Below are positions 18,587 through 27,912 of a stretch of 64,000 nucleotides of DNA, in pieces. The notes below the pieces were generated by a model. It saw nothing but the letters and a program-made list of their open reading frames with translations. It did not search any database and had not been told where the DNA came from. The stretch is taken from positions 62,001 to 126,000 of the forward strand of contig CAWGKA010000003.1 in the NCBI GenBank assembly GCA_963823045.1. The letters are read 5' to 3'. The position numbers were made by a program, and so were the translations under genes. This DNA comes from JADLGL01 sp963823045 (GTDB lineage: Bacteria > Pseudomonadota > Alphaproteobacteria > Rhizobiales > Kaistiaceae). Numbering within the stretch: the first letter of the stretch is position 1; every line of letters starts with the position of its first letter.

Positions 18587-20102
18587 GTGCTGATCGATCC
18601 ACCACGTTCGACGTTCGACGGGCTGTACCAATCCGGGAAGAGCCAGGTCGTGTGGACGCGAACTCGTCGCGGACCTCGAGACGCCCGTTTCGGCGATGCT
18701 GAAGCTCTCGGCCGGCCGGCCCAACTGCTTCCTCCTGGAGTCGGTCGAAGGCGGAGCCGTGCGTGGCCGCTACTCCATCATCGGCATCGATCCGGACGTC
18801 ATATTCCGCGTCAAGGGGACAACGGCCGAGATCAATCGCAGTGCGCGCTCGGGCACGGACAAGTTTGAGCCGGCCGGCGCGCCGCCGCTCGATGCCTTGC
18901 GCGCGCTGATCGCCGAATCGCGCATCGATCTGCCCGACGGCCTGCCGCCGATGGCTGCAGGCATTTTCGGCTATCTCGGCTACGACACGGTCCGGCTGAT
19001 CGAAGAGCTTGGCGAGGCGAATCCCGACGTGATCGGCATCCCCGACGGAATCCTGATCCGCCCGACCATCATCGTGGTGTTCGACAGCATCAGAGATGAC
19101 ATCACCATCGTGACGCCAGTCTGGGCGAGTGATTCTGTCGACGCGGCCACTGCCCATGCCAAGGCGGTGGAGCGTGTGACCTCGCTGGTCGACGCACTGG
19201 ATCGGCACATCGACAAGAGCGCCGACCGGCTCGACGCTGACGCCGAACTCCCTATCACCTCGAACACGACGCCTGAGCGCTATCGCGAGATGGTGGCGCG
19301 GGCAAAGGAGTACATTACCGCCGGCGACATCTTTCAGGTTGTGCTGTCGCAGCGCTTCGAAGCGCCGTTCACGCTGCCGCCTTTCGCCCTTTATCGCGCG
19401 CTGCGGCGGACCAATCCTTCGCCCTACCTCTATTATCTCGACTTCGGCGCGTTTGCCGTCGCCGGCTCCAGCCCGGAAACGCTCGTCCGCGTCTCCAATG
19501 GCGAGGTCGTCATCCGTCCCATCGCCGGAACGCGGCCACGGGGAGAGACGCCTGAGGAGGACAAGCGCCTTGCCGAAGAGCTTCTCGCCGACCCGAAGGA
19601 ACGCGCCGAGCATCTGATGCTGCTCGATCTCGGGCGCAACGATGTCGGCCGCGTCGCCGAGATCGGCACCGTTAAGGTCACCGACCAGTTCTTCCTGGAA
19701 TTCTACAGCCACGTCATGCACATCGTCTCGAACGTGGCCGGGCGCCTTTCGTCCGATCATGACGCGCTGAGCGCCCTCACCGCAGGCTTCCCGGCGGGAA
19801 CGGTTTCGGGCGCCCCGAAGGTGCGGGCGATGGAGATCATCGACGAGTTGGAAGCGGAAAAGCGTGGCCTATATGCTGGCTGGGTCGGCTATTTCACGGC
19901 CAACGGGAACATGGATGGCTGCATCGTGTTGCGGACGGCGCTGATCAAGGACGGCGTCATGTACGCCCAGGCCGGTGCCGGAATCGTCGCCGATTCCGTA
20001 CCGGAGAACGAACAGGCCGAATGTATCGCGAAGGCGCGGGCGCTGTTCCGTGCCGCTGAGGAGGCTGTAAGGTTCGCGTCGTCTGCTGAGCGCGGGCAAT
20101 AG
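18587..20102 (+). CDS. trpE: Anthranilate synthase component I (single-base frameshift near the 5' end)
   Basis: Converts chorismate to anthranilate together with TrpG. The main frame (from 18696) is complete through the chorismate-binding domain: LLESVEGG (tryptophan feedback site), SPYLYYLDFG, RPIAGTRPRG, LDLGRNDVGRV, and SGAPKVRAMEIIDELE. The natural N-terminus lies in another frame: from the GTG at 18587 it reads FDGLYQSGKSQVVWT, and after about 18659-18663 the other frame gives ELVADLETPVSAM. One base appears to be extra. The start at 18587 is inferred. It begins the trp genes, 10 bases after ppiD. Confidence 0.9.
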
Positions 20103-20118
20103 GACAGGGAGAGAAGCA

Positions 20119-20530
20119 GTGCGGAAACTGTCTTTGATCGCGGGGACTTCTCGCATTCGCAACGCCGGCAATAGCGCAGGACGGCGATCCTGCGTTCGAT
20201 CGGCAGTTCTGTGAGATGCTCACACCAATCGTCGCGCAAATGAACGGCGATATCGCCGACGCTGGCGAGCCGACGGTGGTCGATGAGATTACCAAGCTGA
20301 CCGGCATCGATCTCAACTGCGAAGCCAAGACGCTGGAGATCAACCACATCATCTCGGTCGGTCAGAGCGCCCTCGAGACGGGTTGGGAAGGCCGCAAGCA
20401 GAGCCAGTGGAACGACATTTACTGCGATAGCGACATTTGGCAGGAAGCCGTCACCGGCGGCTGGCAGATCCTGGACGTGATCCACTTCGCCGACAAAACG
20501 CAGTACAGCGTTGCCGCCATCTGCAACTGA
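20119..20530 (+). CDS. Small exported protein of unknown function (frameshift in signal peptide)
   Basis: I do not recognise this protein. The frame beginning MLTPIVAQMNGDI (ATG 20216) to the stop at 20530 gives 104 residues, but the true N-terminus is probably a GTG at 20119: its frame reads VRKLSLIAG, and after about 20145 the other frame continues LLAFATPAIAQDGDPAFDRQFCEM. Together these make a convincing signal peptide with a cleavage site after AIA, if one base at about 20146 is extra. The mature part is about 115 residues with four cysteines, likely periplasmic. It lies between trpE and trpG, in the same direction. Confidence 0.6.
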
Positions 20531-20545
20531 CGTATCGAGGCCGGC

Positions 20546-21160
20546 GTGACCCATCTCGTCATCGATAATTACGACAGCTTCACCTACAACCTCGTCCACT
20601 ATCTCGGCGAGTTGGGGGCGGAGATGGTCGTCTATCGCAACGACAAGCTCTCGGTCGGCGAAGCGCTGGCATTGGGGTCGGAATCGATCATCCTTTCGCC
20701 GGGCCCCTGCACGCCCAATGACGCCGGCATTTCGCTCGATCTCGTGCGTGCGGCAGCCGCCGCGTCGTACCCGCTTTTCGGCGTGTGTCTTGGTCATCAG
20801 ACCATCGGCCAGGCGTTCGGCGGCACGGTGACTGGCGCGCCGACCCTGATGCATGGCAAACTGTCGGAGATCACGAATACCGGCCGGGGCGTTTTTGCCG
20901 GTTTGCCGCCGCGCTTCGAGGCTACGCGGTATCATTCGCTGACCATCGATCCTGCAACCGTGCCGCCTTCGCTTGAGGTGACGGCGGAAACTGAGGATGG
21001 CGTCATCATGGGGCTGATGCACCGCAATCTGCCGATTCACGGCGTGCAGTTTCATCCCGAATCGATCGCCTCGCAGCATGGGCATCAGATTCTGCGCAAC
21101 TTCCTCGACATTGCCGCCGCCTGGAACGTGCGCCATCGCGGCCAGCGTTCGGTCGCCTGA
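20546..21160 (+). CDS. trpG: Anthranilate synthase component II (glutamine amidotransferase)
   Basis: Supplies ammonia from glutamine to TrpE. The 204-residue class I amidotransferase has the nucleophile C81 in LFGVCLGHQTIGQAFGG and the H170/E172 pair in GVQFHPESIASQHG. The oxyanion segment ILSPGPCTPNDAG is also present. The start is a GTG at 20546 with GAGG upstream; it yields the standard HLVIDNYDSFTYNLVHYL opening. The stop overlaps the trpD start (TGATG at 21158-21162), indicating coupling. It is separate from trpE, unlike the fused trpE(G) of Rhizobium. A folate (pabA) role in addition cannot be excluded. Confidence 0.95.
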   Translation: MTHLVIDNYDSFTYNLVHYLGELGAEMVVYRNDKLSVGEALALGSESIILSPGPCTPNDAGISLDLVRAAAAASYPLFGVCLGHQTIGQAFGGTVTGAPTLMHGKLSEITNTGRGVFAGLPPRFEATRYHSLTIDPATVPPSLEVTAETEDGVIMGLMHRNLPIHGVQFHPESIASQHGHQILRNFLDIAAAWNVRHRGQRSVA

Positions 21161-22182
21161 TGGCGGAGCTGAAGCCGCTCATCGCCAAGGCTGCCAGCGG
21201 AACGTCTCTCACCAGAGACGAGACGCGCGAAGCCTTTGAGATTCTCATGTCCGGCGAGGCCACCGCGTCGCAGATCGGCGGCCTGTTGATGGCGCTGCGC
21301 GTTCGCGGCGAAACGGTCGACGAGATTGCAGGCGCGGTCAGCGTCATGCGCGCGATGATGCTGCCGGTCGAGGCGCCCGAGGGCGCGATCGACATCGTCG
21401 GCACAGGCGGCGACGCCAAGGGCACGCAGAACGTTTCGACCTGCACGGCTTTCGTCGTCGCGGGCGCGGGCGTGCCGGTCGCCAAGCATGGCAATCGCGC
21501 CCTCTCCTCGAAGTCAGGCGCTGCCGATGTGCTCGCTGCGCTGGGCGTCAAGCTCGACCTCACGCCGGAGCAGATTTCACGCTGCATCAACGAAGCGGGC
21601 ATCGGCTTCATGTTCGCGCCAATGCATCATTCGGCGATGAAGCATGTCGGACCGACGCGGGTTGAGCTCGGCACACGCACGATCTTCAATTTGCTCGGAC
21701 CGCTGTCGAACCCGGCTGGCGTCAAGCGGCAGCTGCTGGGCGTCTTCGCGCCGGAATGGGTCGAGCCGCTCGCCTATGTCCTGCGTGACCTCGGCAGCGA
21801 AGGCGCCTGGGTCGTGCATGGCGCCGGCGGCACGGACGAGATCACGCTGGCCGGCCCGGCCAAGATTGCCGAACTGAAGGACGGCAATGTCCGTACGTTC
21901 GAACTGTCGCCCGACGATGTCGGCCTGCCCGAAACGCCGATCGAAGCGATCAAGGGCGGCGACGCGGAGGCCAATGCAATGGCGCTCCGCGGCGTGCTCG
22001 CCGGAGAAGCCGGCGCCTATCGCGACACCGTGCTCGTCAACGCCGCCGCCGCGCTGGTGATTGCCGGCCTAGCCGACGAATTGGACCAAGCCCTGGAACT
22101 CGCCCGCACATCCATCGATTCCGGCGCTGCCGCGCAGCGGCTTGAGCGCCTTGTCGCCATCTCCAACGAGGGGGCGGCATGA
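21160..22182 (+). CDS. trpD: Anthranilate phosphoribosyltransferase
   Basis: Joins anthranilate to phosphoribosyl pyrophosphate, the second step of tryptophan synthesis. The 340-residue protein has the family motifs: DIVGTGGDAKGTQNVSTCTA (PRPP/metal loop), KHGNRALSSKSGAADVLAALG, the HHSAMKHVGPTRVELGTRTIFNLLGPL region, and VVHGAGGTDEIT. Length is normal. It overlaps trpG by 1 base at its start and trpC by 4 bases at its end, so the three genes are translationally coupled. Confidence 0.97.
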   Translation: MAELKPLIAKAASGTSLTRDETREAFEILMSGEATASQIGGLLMALRVRGETVDEIAGAVSVMRAMMLPVEAPEGAIDIVGTGGDAKGTQNVSTCTAFVVAGAGVPVAKHGNRALSSKSGAADVLAALGVKLDLTPEQISRCINEAGIGFMFAPMHHSAMKHVGPTRVELGTRTIFNLLGPLSNPAGVKRQLLGVFAPEWVEPLAYVLRDLGSEGAWVVHGAGGTDEITLAGPAKIAELKDGNVRTFELSPDDVGLPETPIEAIKGGDAEANAMALRGVLAGEAGAYRDTVLVNAAAALVIAGLADELDQALELARTSIDSGAAAQRLERLVAISNEGAA

Positions 22183-22988
22183 CCGACATCCTGAAGCAGA
22201 TCGAGGAATCGAAGCGGTCCGAGATCGAGGCCGCGAAGTCGATCATCTCCGAAGACGAAATTCGCCGCCGCGCCGAGGTGGCCCAGCCCGCGCGCGGGTT
22301 CCATGCCGCGCTTCGCGCCCGCATCGAGGCCGGCAAGCCGGGCCTCATCGCCGAGATCAAGAAGGCGAGCCCGTCGAAAGGCCTCATCCGCGAGGCATTC
22401 GACCCGGCCGAGATCGCCAGAGCCTATGCCGAAGGCGGGGCCGCGTGCCTGTCGGTGCTCACCGATGCGCCCTTCTTCCAGGGCGGCCGCAACGATCTTC
22501 TCGCCGCCCGCGCCGCCGTCGATCTGCCGGTGCTGCGCAAGGACTTCCTGTTCGAGCCCTATCAGGTGTGGGAAGCGCGGGCCTGGGGCGCCGACTGCGT
22601 TCTCATCATCATGGCCGCGGTCGAGGATGCCTGCGCCGCCGACCTCGAAGCCACGGCGCATGCGCTTGGCATGGACGTCCTCATCGAGGTCCATGACGAG
22701 GCCGAACTCGATCGCGCGCTGATGCTGAAGTCGCCGCTGATCGGCATCAACAATCGCGACCTCCACACCTTTGAGACGACGCTTGCGACCTGCGAGCGGA
22801 TTGCTCCAAAGGTGCCGGACGACCGCACCATGGTCGGCGAAAGCGGCATCTTCGCCCCCGCCGATATCCGCCGACTCGGCAAGGTCGGCATCCATTGCTT
22901 CCTCGTCGGCGAGGCGCTGATGCGTCAGGCCGATGTTGCCGCCGCCACTTCGACGCTGATCGGCGGCGCTGCCCAGGCGGCCGAATAG
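22179..22988 (+). CDS. trpC: Indole-3-glycerol phosphate synthase
   Basis: Closes the indole ring in the fourth step of tryptophan synthesis. The 269-residue TIM barrel carries the conserved catalytic segments IAEIKKASPSKGLI (catalytic Lys), VLTDAPFFQGG, VLRKDFLFEPYQVWEARAWGAD (second Lys), VEVHDEAEL-type IEVHDEAELDRAL, GINNRDLHTFE, and ESGIFAPADI. It is monofunctional, with no trpF domain fused. The ATG overlaps the trpD stop. It is the last visible trp gene; trpF, trpB and trpA are not in the window. A possible hairpin follows directly at 22988-23003. Confidence 0.97.
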   Translation: MTDILKQIEESKRSEIEAAKSIISEDEIRRRAEVAQPARGFHAALRARIEAGKPGLIAEIKKASPSKGLIREAFDPAEIARAYAEGGAACLSVLTDAPFFQGGRNDLLAARAAVDLPVLRKDFLFEPYQVWEARAWGADCVLIIMAAVEDACAADLEATAHALGMDVLIEVHDEAELDRALMLKSPLIGINNRDLHTFETTLATCERIAPKVPDDRTMVGESGIFAPADIRRLGKVGIHCFLVGEALMRQADVAAATSTLIGGAAQAAE

Positions 22989-23003
22989 GCGCGAAATCGC
23001 GCC
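22988..23003 (+). terminator. Possible weak terminator after trpC
   Basis: GGCGCG-aaat-CGCGCC forms a six-pair GC hairpin starting at the last base of the trpC stop codon, followed by GTTCTTCC, which has only a poor T-run. It might end part of the trp transcripts before lexA. Weak evidence. Confidence 0.35.
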
Positions 23004-23084
23004 GTTCTTCCCGCTCATCCGCTTTCTCTCGCCAAGCACCTCTACCGCAACCGTTTCTCGGTTTACGGCTTCTTCAGCCTTGTC

Positions 23085-23099
23085 GAACACAAATAGAAC
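23085..23099 (+). promoter_or_regulatory. LexA operator (alphaproteobacterial SOS box)
   Basis: GAAC-acaaata-GAAC is an exact match to the alphaproteobacterial SOS box, GTTC-N7-GTTC, read on the opposite strand. It lies about 62 bases upstream of the lexA start codon, which implies self-repression by LexA with release upon DNA damage. The direct-repeat form with a 7-base spacer is the expected one for this class. Confidence 0.85.
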
Positions 23100-23161
23100 A
23101 GATATAGATTTGTTCGTGCTTTGTACCGAGCGATTCTCGGGTTGGCTGGAGCCCCATACTG

Positions 23162-23877
23162 ATGTTGACGCGCAAGCAGCATGAATTGCTGATGTTCATT
23201 CAAGAGCGCCTGAAGGAGTCGGGCATCCCCCCTCCTTCGACGAGATGAAGGACGCGCTCGACCTCAAGTCGAAGTCCGGCATCCACCGTCTCATCAAGGC
23301 GCTGGAGGAGCGCGGCTTCATCCGCCGCCTGCCGAACCGGGCCCGTGCGCTCGAAGTCATTCGCATGCCGGAATCGGCGGCTGCTGCCGTTGCTGGCGGT
23401 GGACGCGGCGGGCGCGGCTTCTCGCCGTCCGTCATCGAAGGCGATCTCGGCCGCATCCGGACGCCGACCCCTTCCGCCCCGAACGCGGATAATGACGCCG
23501 TCGCCGTGCCGGTCATGGGCCGCATCGCCGCCGGTACGCCGATCGAGGCGATCCAGACGCACAGCCACAACATTGCCGTCCCGCCCGAGATGCTCGGGCC
23601 GGGCGAGCACTTCGCCCTCGAGATCCGCGGCGATTCGATGATCGACGCCGGCATCTTCGACGGCGACACCGTCCTCATCCGCAAATCCGATTCCGCCGAC
23701 AGCGGGGACATCGTCGTCGCCCTCGTCGACGAAGAAGAGGCGACGCTGAAGCGCCTCCGCCGCAAGGGCGCCTCGATCGCGCTCGAAGCCGCCAACCCCG
23801 CCTATGAGACGCGCATCTTCGGCCCCGACCGCGTGCGCATCCAGGGCCGCCTGGTCGGGCTTATGCGGCGGTACTGA
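23162..23877 (+). CDS. lexA: LexA repressor (single-base frameshift near the 5' end)
   Basis: SOS repressor with a DNA-binding N-terminus and a self-cleaving C-terminal peptidase. The ATG at 23162 opens MLTRKQHELLMFIQERLKES, but the frame breaks in the C-run at 23227-23232. The frame from about 23233 continues SFDEMKDALDLKSKSGIHRL, so one C appears to be missing (six instead of seven). The rest is intact: Ala-Gly cleavage site in MGRIAAGTP, catalytic Ser in RGDSMIDAGI, and the catalytic Lys in the VALVDEEEATLKRLRRKG segment. The corrected product is about 239 residues. It has an exact SOS box upstream. A frameshift in lexA would abolish DNA binding, so an error in the sequence is likely. Confidence 0.92.
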
Positions 23878-23897
23878 GGCGCTAGCGCGGGCCTCAG
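23874..23897 (+). other. Hairpin at the end of lexA
   Basis: CTGAGGC and GCCTCAG form a seven-pair stem with a 10-base loop, overlapping the lexA stop codon. No T-run follows, so it could be a Rho-assisted end or an mRNA stabiliser rather than an intrinsic terminator. Confidence 0.35.
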
Positions 23898-24599
23898 CGT
23901 CACTCGATTGTGCGAAGGCGCTGTACTCGACGGTCCGCGGAAATAGCTGGACAATTTGCCGGCTCGCAGGAGCATGTCTGCTGTCTCGGCGTAAGGGCCG
24001 CGATGCGCAGTCCTTCATGACGTCGGCGCGTTCCAGTGACGACGTCCAAGGGCCTGAAGCGTGACACTATCCGCACGGTCGAACATCAGTTCAGCATCGG
24101 CTTGGGCAGCGTGACGGCGAGCTGTTCCATTGTCCGCGGTTCGACTTGACGGATCGAACTGGCCGGTCGTCTCGAAGTATCATTCGCGGGTCTCGCGCCG
24201 GATCGCACAGCCATCGGCACCCGATGGCGCTTGCTGGCTCCTCGGTTGACCCACTCTTTGGCACGGAGCATACCACGCCGTGGCTTCGGCAACTGACACG
24301 GTCTTCGTGCTCTGGCCTGACGATCAACGCAGGCCTGCCGGATGCCGAGTCCTGCTTTGGCGCGCTGGCAGCGACAGATCTGAGCTTCCAGAGACTTCCT
24401 GGCGTTCACGAGCGCTGAGATGCAAGCATGGCGCTCGGCGCGACACACGTCATGGCCAGTTGCGATGCAACATGCGCATCTCCCGACGCGGTCGATGTGC
24501 AGGAGGCTGCGCAGCGCGATCGCTGTAGCGGACCTGATCGCCGACTGAGGATCTGTGCACATGCGACTCGGTGGCAAGCGCCTGGTCATGGCTAGGCCT
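23878..24599. other. Gene-poor stretch between lexA and the methyltransferase
   Basis: About 720 bases with no recognisable gene on either strand. The open frames present are rich in Arg, Cys and Ser in the manner of shadow frames, and none shows a family motif or a convincing ribosome site. It might contain a decayed gene with several frameshifts, as single-base indels are common nearby, but no stretch translates into anything I recognise. Confidence 0.5.
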
Positions 24600-25407
24600 C
24601 AGACCGCCGCCGTAATCACATGCGCCTGGATTCTTCCCGACCATTTCGCCGGCGCCGTATTTCTCCGTCAGCGCTGAGGTGACGTAGTCGGTGGCGGCGT
24701 TGATGTCCCCCCGCGCCGATATCTCTGCGCTCACCGGCGTTCCCTGGCAGTAGGCGAGCGCGACGATGCGGGCCGATGGGCCGCGGCTTTCCCCGGCGAT
24801 CGTGTCGATGGTGATCGACGAGAAGCCTGCTTCCTCGAGATCGCGGGTGATCAGCGCCGTGTCGTAGTAGCCGTGCGGCGTGCGCACCATCATCCGGGGC
24901 GGATCGTCCGGAAAGAACTTGGCCAGCGCGTTCGTGACGTCATCGGCGAAGACGTTCTCCTCGATGCGATCCCAGACATTGAAGAGGAAATGCCCGCCCG
25001 GGCGGAGGACGCGCCTCGCCTCGCGATAGCCGGCCGACGCGGTCGGGGAAGAACATCGCGCCGAACTGGCACAGCACGAGATCGAAGCTCGCGTCGTCGA
25101 AAGGAAGCGCCAGGGCGTCCGCCTGCCGCCATTCGACATTGCGGCCGGCCGGCTGCCGCGAGGCGGCATGGTCGAGCATCGGCTGGTTGAGGTCGGTGGC
25201 GATGTAGGTGGCGCCTGTCGGCAGCTTCGGCGCCAAGGCGCGGGTGACCACGCCGGTGCCGGCGGCTGTCTCCAGAACGGCGCCCGGCGAAAGAGCGACC
25301 GCACGCCGAGCGATGTCGTCGGCATATTGCTGGAAGATCAGCGGGACGAAGTGACGGTCGTAGTTTTCCGGGATCGAACCGGCGAAGACCTTGTCGGCTT
25401 CCAACAT
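24600..25407 (-). CDS. Class I SAM-dependent methyltransferase (two single-base frameshifts)
   Basis: A methyltransferase of unknown substrate, split over frames. The N-terminal part from the ATG at 25407 has the SAM-binding motif I VLETAAGTGVVTRAL, motif II TYIATDLNQPMLDHA, and WRQADALALPFDDASFDLVLC. Near 25031-25041 the frame shifts (one extra base), and the protein continues AGYREARRVLRPGGHFLFNVWD to SARIVALAYCQGTPV. Near 24634 a second extra base shifts the frame again, after which RIQAHVITAAV ends at the stop at 24600. Corrected length is about 268 residues. The C-terminal end fits the family, supporting the correction. It is convergent with lexA. Confidence 0.75.
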
Positions 25408-25498
25408 GGCATTTCACACTTCATTGGCATGGAGACCTATCGGCGCGGCGCGACTGTCTGCCTGCGCGGGACGAAGGACAAGCGGGAACGCGAGGGGG

Positions 25499-27715
25499 TC
25501 ATTGCGCCGCGAGCGGCGGCATCCAGGGCCGGCGTTCTTCGGGCCGCGTTGCGACGACGCGAAAGGAAGCGTCACCCGACGGATTAACGTCGACATAGAC
25601 GGCGTGGGCGCCGCCCTGGGCGAGCGCCTGCCTGTCGATGATAACGGGCGCGGCGCAATCGGCCGGCGCGTCCTCGGCGGTGACCACGATCTCCGCCATG
25701 CGGCAATCCTCGCCAAGGCTGGAGAACTGCAAGGATAGCGCGGCGCGAAGCCCGCTGTCGCCGATCGATGCGGTGCAGCCGAGCGGATCGCAGACAGTCC
25801 CCTCCTCCAGCGACGGATCATTCGGTGTGCGCGGATCGGCGTCAGCACGCAGCCAGGTCTCGACCTCGAACTCGGCTCTGGCGCCGGCGACGTGATAGCG
25901 GCCGTCCGGGCCGCGAACGGCGATCGTCTCCCCTTCCTCCGTGACCAGGAGATCGGGATGCGGACCGAAGGCCGTCACGACAATGCCCATCGCGATGATC
26001 GGCAGTCCCGCCAGACGCCAGCGCTGCCGCCACAGGCAGAGCCAAACCAATCCGAGTGAGACGAGAAGCAGAGCCGCAATCGGTGCGGCGGGAACGAGGC
26101 CTGCCGTGCCCGTCCACGCCGCGACGTTGTCGGCGACGCGCGTGACGTAGCTGATGCCTAAGTCCATGACCTGCAGCGGTGCGCCTTCGAGGCCGAACGG
26201 CATGAGGACGACCGCGATGAGCGCCATGGGCATGACCAGCAGGGACACGACGGGAACGGCGAGAAGATTGGCGACGAGCGAAAGTGGCGCGGTGCGGTTG
26301 AACTGGAAGGCGGCGAAAGGCGCGGTGGCGAGTCCGGCAAGGATGGAGGTGAGGAGCAGTCCGCCAAGCCAGTAGAAGATCGTCCGCGCCAGCGTCCGCT
26401 CCGCGGGCGGGCCGATTGCGAGGCGCTGCCGCCGTCGCTCGGCGATGACCTCGAAGCCGGCGATGAGCGCGAGCGTCGCGGCGAAGGACATCTGGAACGA
26501 AGCGGTGAGGATCGCCTCGGGCGTGAGGAAGAGGACGATGGTCGCGGCCACGGCGACGTTGCGGACGCTGAAGGCGCGGCGGTCGAGAAGGACGGCGACG
26601 AGCATCACCGCCATCATGATGAAGGAGCGCTGCGTGGCGATCGAGGCGCCGGAAAGGACGAGGTAGAACGCGGCCGCAGCGAGCGCGCCCGTCGCCGCCC
26701 ATTTCTTGATCGGACGCTTCAAGGCGAGGCTCGGCGACAAGGCAAAGAGACCGCGCAGGAAGCCGAACACAGCGCCCGCCACCAGCGCCATGTGCAGGCC
26801 CGAGATCGCGAGGATATGTCCGAGGCCGGATTGGCGAAGCGCCTCGGTGGTGTCGTCCGGGATGCCCTGGCGGTCCCCCGTGATCAGCGCGTTCGCGATC
26901 TCGCCGGCCTCCCCCGGCAGCGCAGTCTCGATGCGCTCGCCCACGGCGGCGCGAAGATAGGCGATCGGGATCTTGAGGCGGATGCCGAAGGGAACCGTGC
27001 CGAGATCGACGAGATCGGGCGCGCCATAGGAGAACCCCGACGCGCCGATGCCTTCGTAGAAGAGGTCGCGGCCGAAATCATAGCCGCCCGGCATCACGGG
27101 CGCTGGCGGCGACTGCAGCGCAACCAGACCGGATATGCCCGAGCCGACGCGGACATCGTCAAAGCGCGCCCTGACCGTGATCCGGACACGATAGGGCGCC
27201 GCCTCCGCTGCCATGTCTTCGAGCGAGGCGACACGGACAACGATGCGCCTCGTATTGGCGCTCATCTGCTCGATCTCTTCGACCCAGCCGGTGAGGACCC
27301 CGGTGTAGTCCTCAGCGATGATCGGCGCCGCGACGATATCGGTGCGAAGCTTCATCACCGCCGTTCCGGTTAGCAGCGCCGCGACCGCAAGCCACAGTCG
27401 GAACATCGCTGCTCGTCGTCGGCTGAAGACCGTTGCCGCCATCGCGATCGAAGCGGAGAGGACCAGCGCGATGGCCGACGGCTCTCTTGGCAGACCGAAA
27501 TAGACGAGGATGCCGATGCCGAAGAGAACCGGCAGCCAGAGCGTAGCGCGCCCCCGCTCGACCTCTCGCTCGAACGTTGCACCGAGCCAAATGCGAAGGC
27601 GGAAGCCAAGTTCGCTCAGGCGAAGCGAAAGCCCTGCCCGGCCGAACATTTCCCGTTCGACGAGCGACCGCGCCGCTGCGTCCGCAGCCCGGTCGCCGAT
27701 CTCCTGATCGGCCAT
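25499..27715 (-). CDS. comEC: ComEC/Rec2 family DNA-uptake channel protein
   Basis: Inner-membrane protein that passes transforming single-stranded DNA into the cytoplasm in competent bacteria. The 738-residue product has an N-terminal hydrophobic part, a DUF4131-like soluble segment (about 110-230), and the ComEC core with LPGEAGEIANALITGDRQGI and the hallmark QSGLGHILAISGLHMAL, followed by about eight further membrane helices. The metallo-beta-lactamase domain of full-length ComEC is missing, as in many alphaproteobacterial members; the C-terminal ~130 residues are a small soluble domain. It lies near lexA, as is common in Hyphomicrobiales. No other competence genes are visible, so competence cannot be assumed. 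Confidence 0.92.
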   Translation of the reverse strand: MADQEIGDRAADAAARSLVEREMFGRAGLSLRLSELGFRLRIWLGATFEREVERGRATLWLPVLFGIGILVYFGLPREPSAIALVLSASIAMAATVFSRRRAAMFRLWLAVAALLTGTAVMKLRTDIVAAPIIAEDYTGVLTGWVEEIEQMSANTRRIVVRVASLEDMAAEAAPYRVRITVRARFDDVRVGSGISGLVALQSPPAPVMPGGYDFGRDLFYEGIGASGFSYGAPDLVDLGTVPFGIRLKIPIAYLRAAVGERIETALPGEAGEIANALITGDRQGIPDDTTEALRQSGLGHILAISGLHMALVAGAVFGFLRGLFALSPSLALKRPIKKWAATGALAAAAFYLVLSGASIATQRSFIMMAVMLVAVLLDRRAFSVRNVAVAATIVLFLTPEAILTASFQMSFAATLALIAGFEVIAERRRQRLAIGPPAERTLARTIFYWLGGLLLTSILAGLATAPFAAFQFNRTAPLSLVANLLAVPVVSLLVMPMALIAVVLMPFGLEGAPLQVMDLGISYVTRVADNVAAWTGTAGLVPAAPIAALLLVSLGLVWLCLWRQRWRLAGLPIIAMGIVVTAFGPHPDLLVTEEGETIAVRGPDGRYHVAGARAEFEVETWLRADADPRTPNDPSLEEGTVCDPLGCTASIGDSGLRAALSLQFSSLGEDCRMAEIVVTAEDAPADCAAPVIIDRQALAQGGAHAVYVDVNPSGDASFRVVATRPEERRPWMPPLAAQ

Positions 27716-27912
27716 CGCTCAACCCCCGGTAAGCACTTTAGCCCAGAGGTCGGCACTGCGAAAGTGAAGGAAATCAGCCCTTTCTAGGCTGTTGTAAATG
27801 TGCCACGACCGCCGACGGAATCCCTTTTTCTCCACGGTCTCGCCCGCGGTGCAATACCTTTCAGCAACCAAATGGGCCAATGTCCGTCCAATGATTCTGA
27901 CTGGAGAGGGCT

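Noticed and set aside
18587..18700. Programmed ribosomal frameshifting in trpE
   Set aside because: No slippery heptamer or downstream structure is evident, and similar breaks occur in many other genes here, so an error is more likely.
18492..19760. 422-residue minus-strand frame opposite trpE
   Set aside because: The plus strand holds a clearly conserved trpE; the frame has no family pattern.
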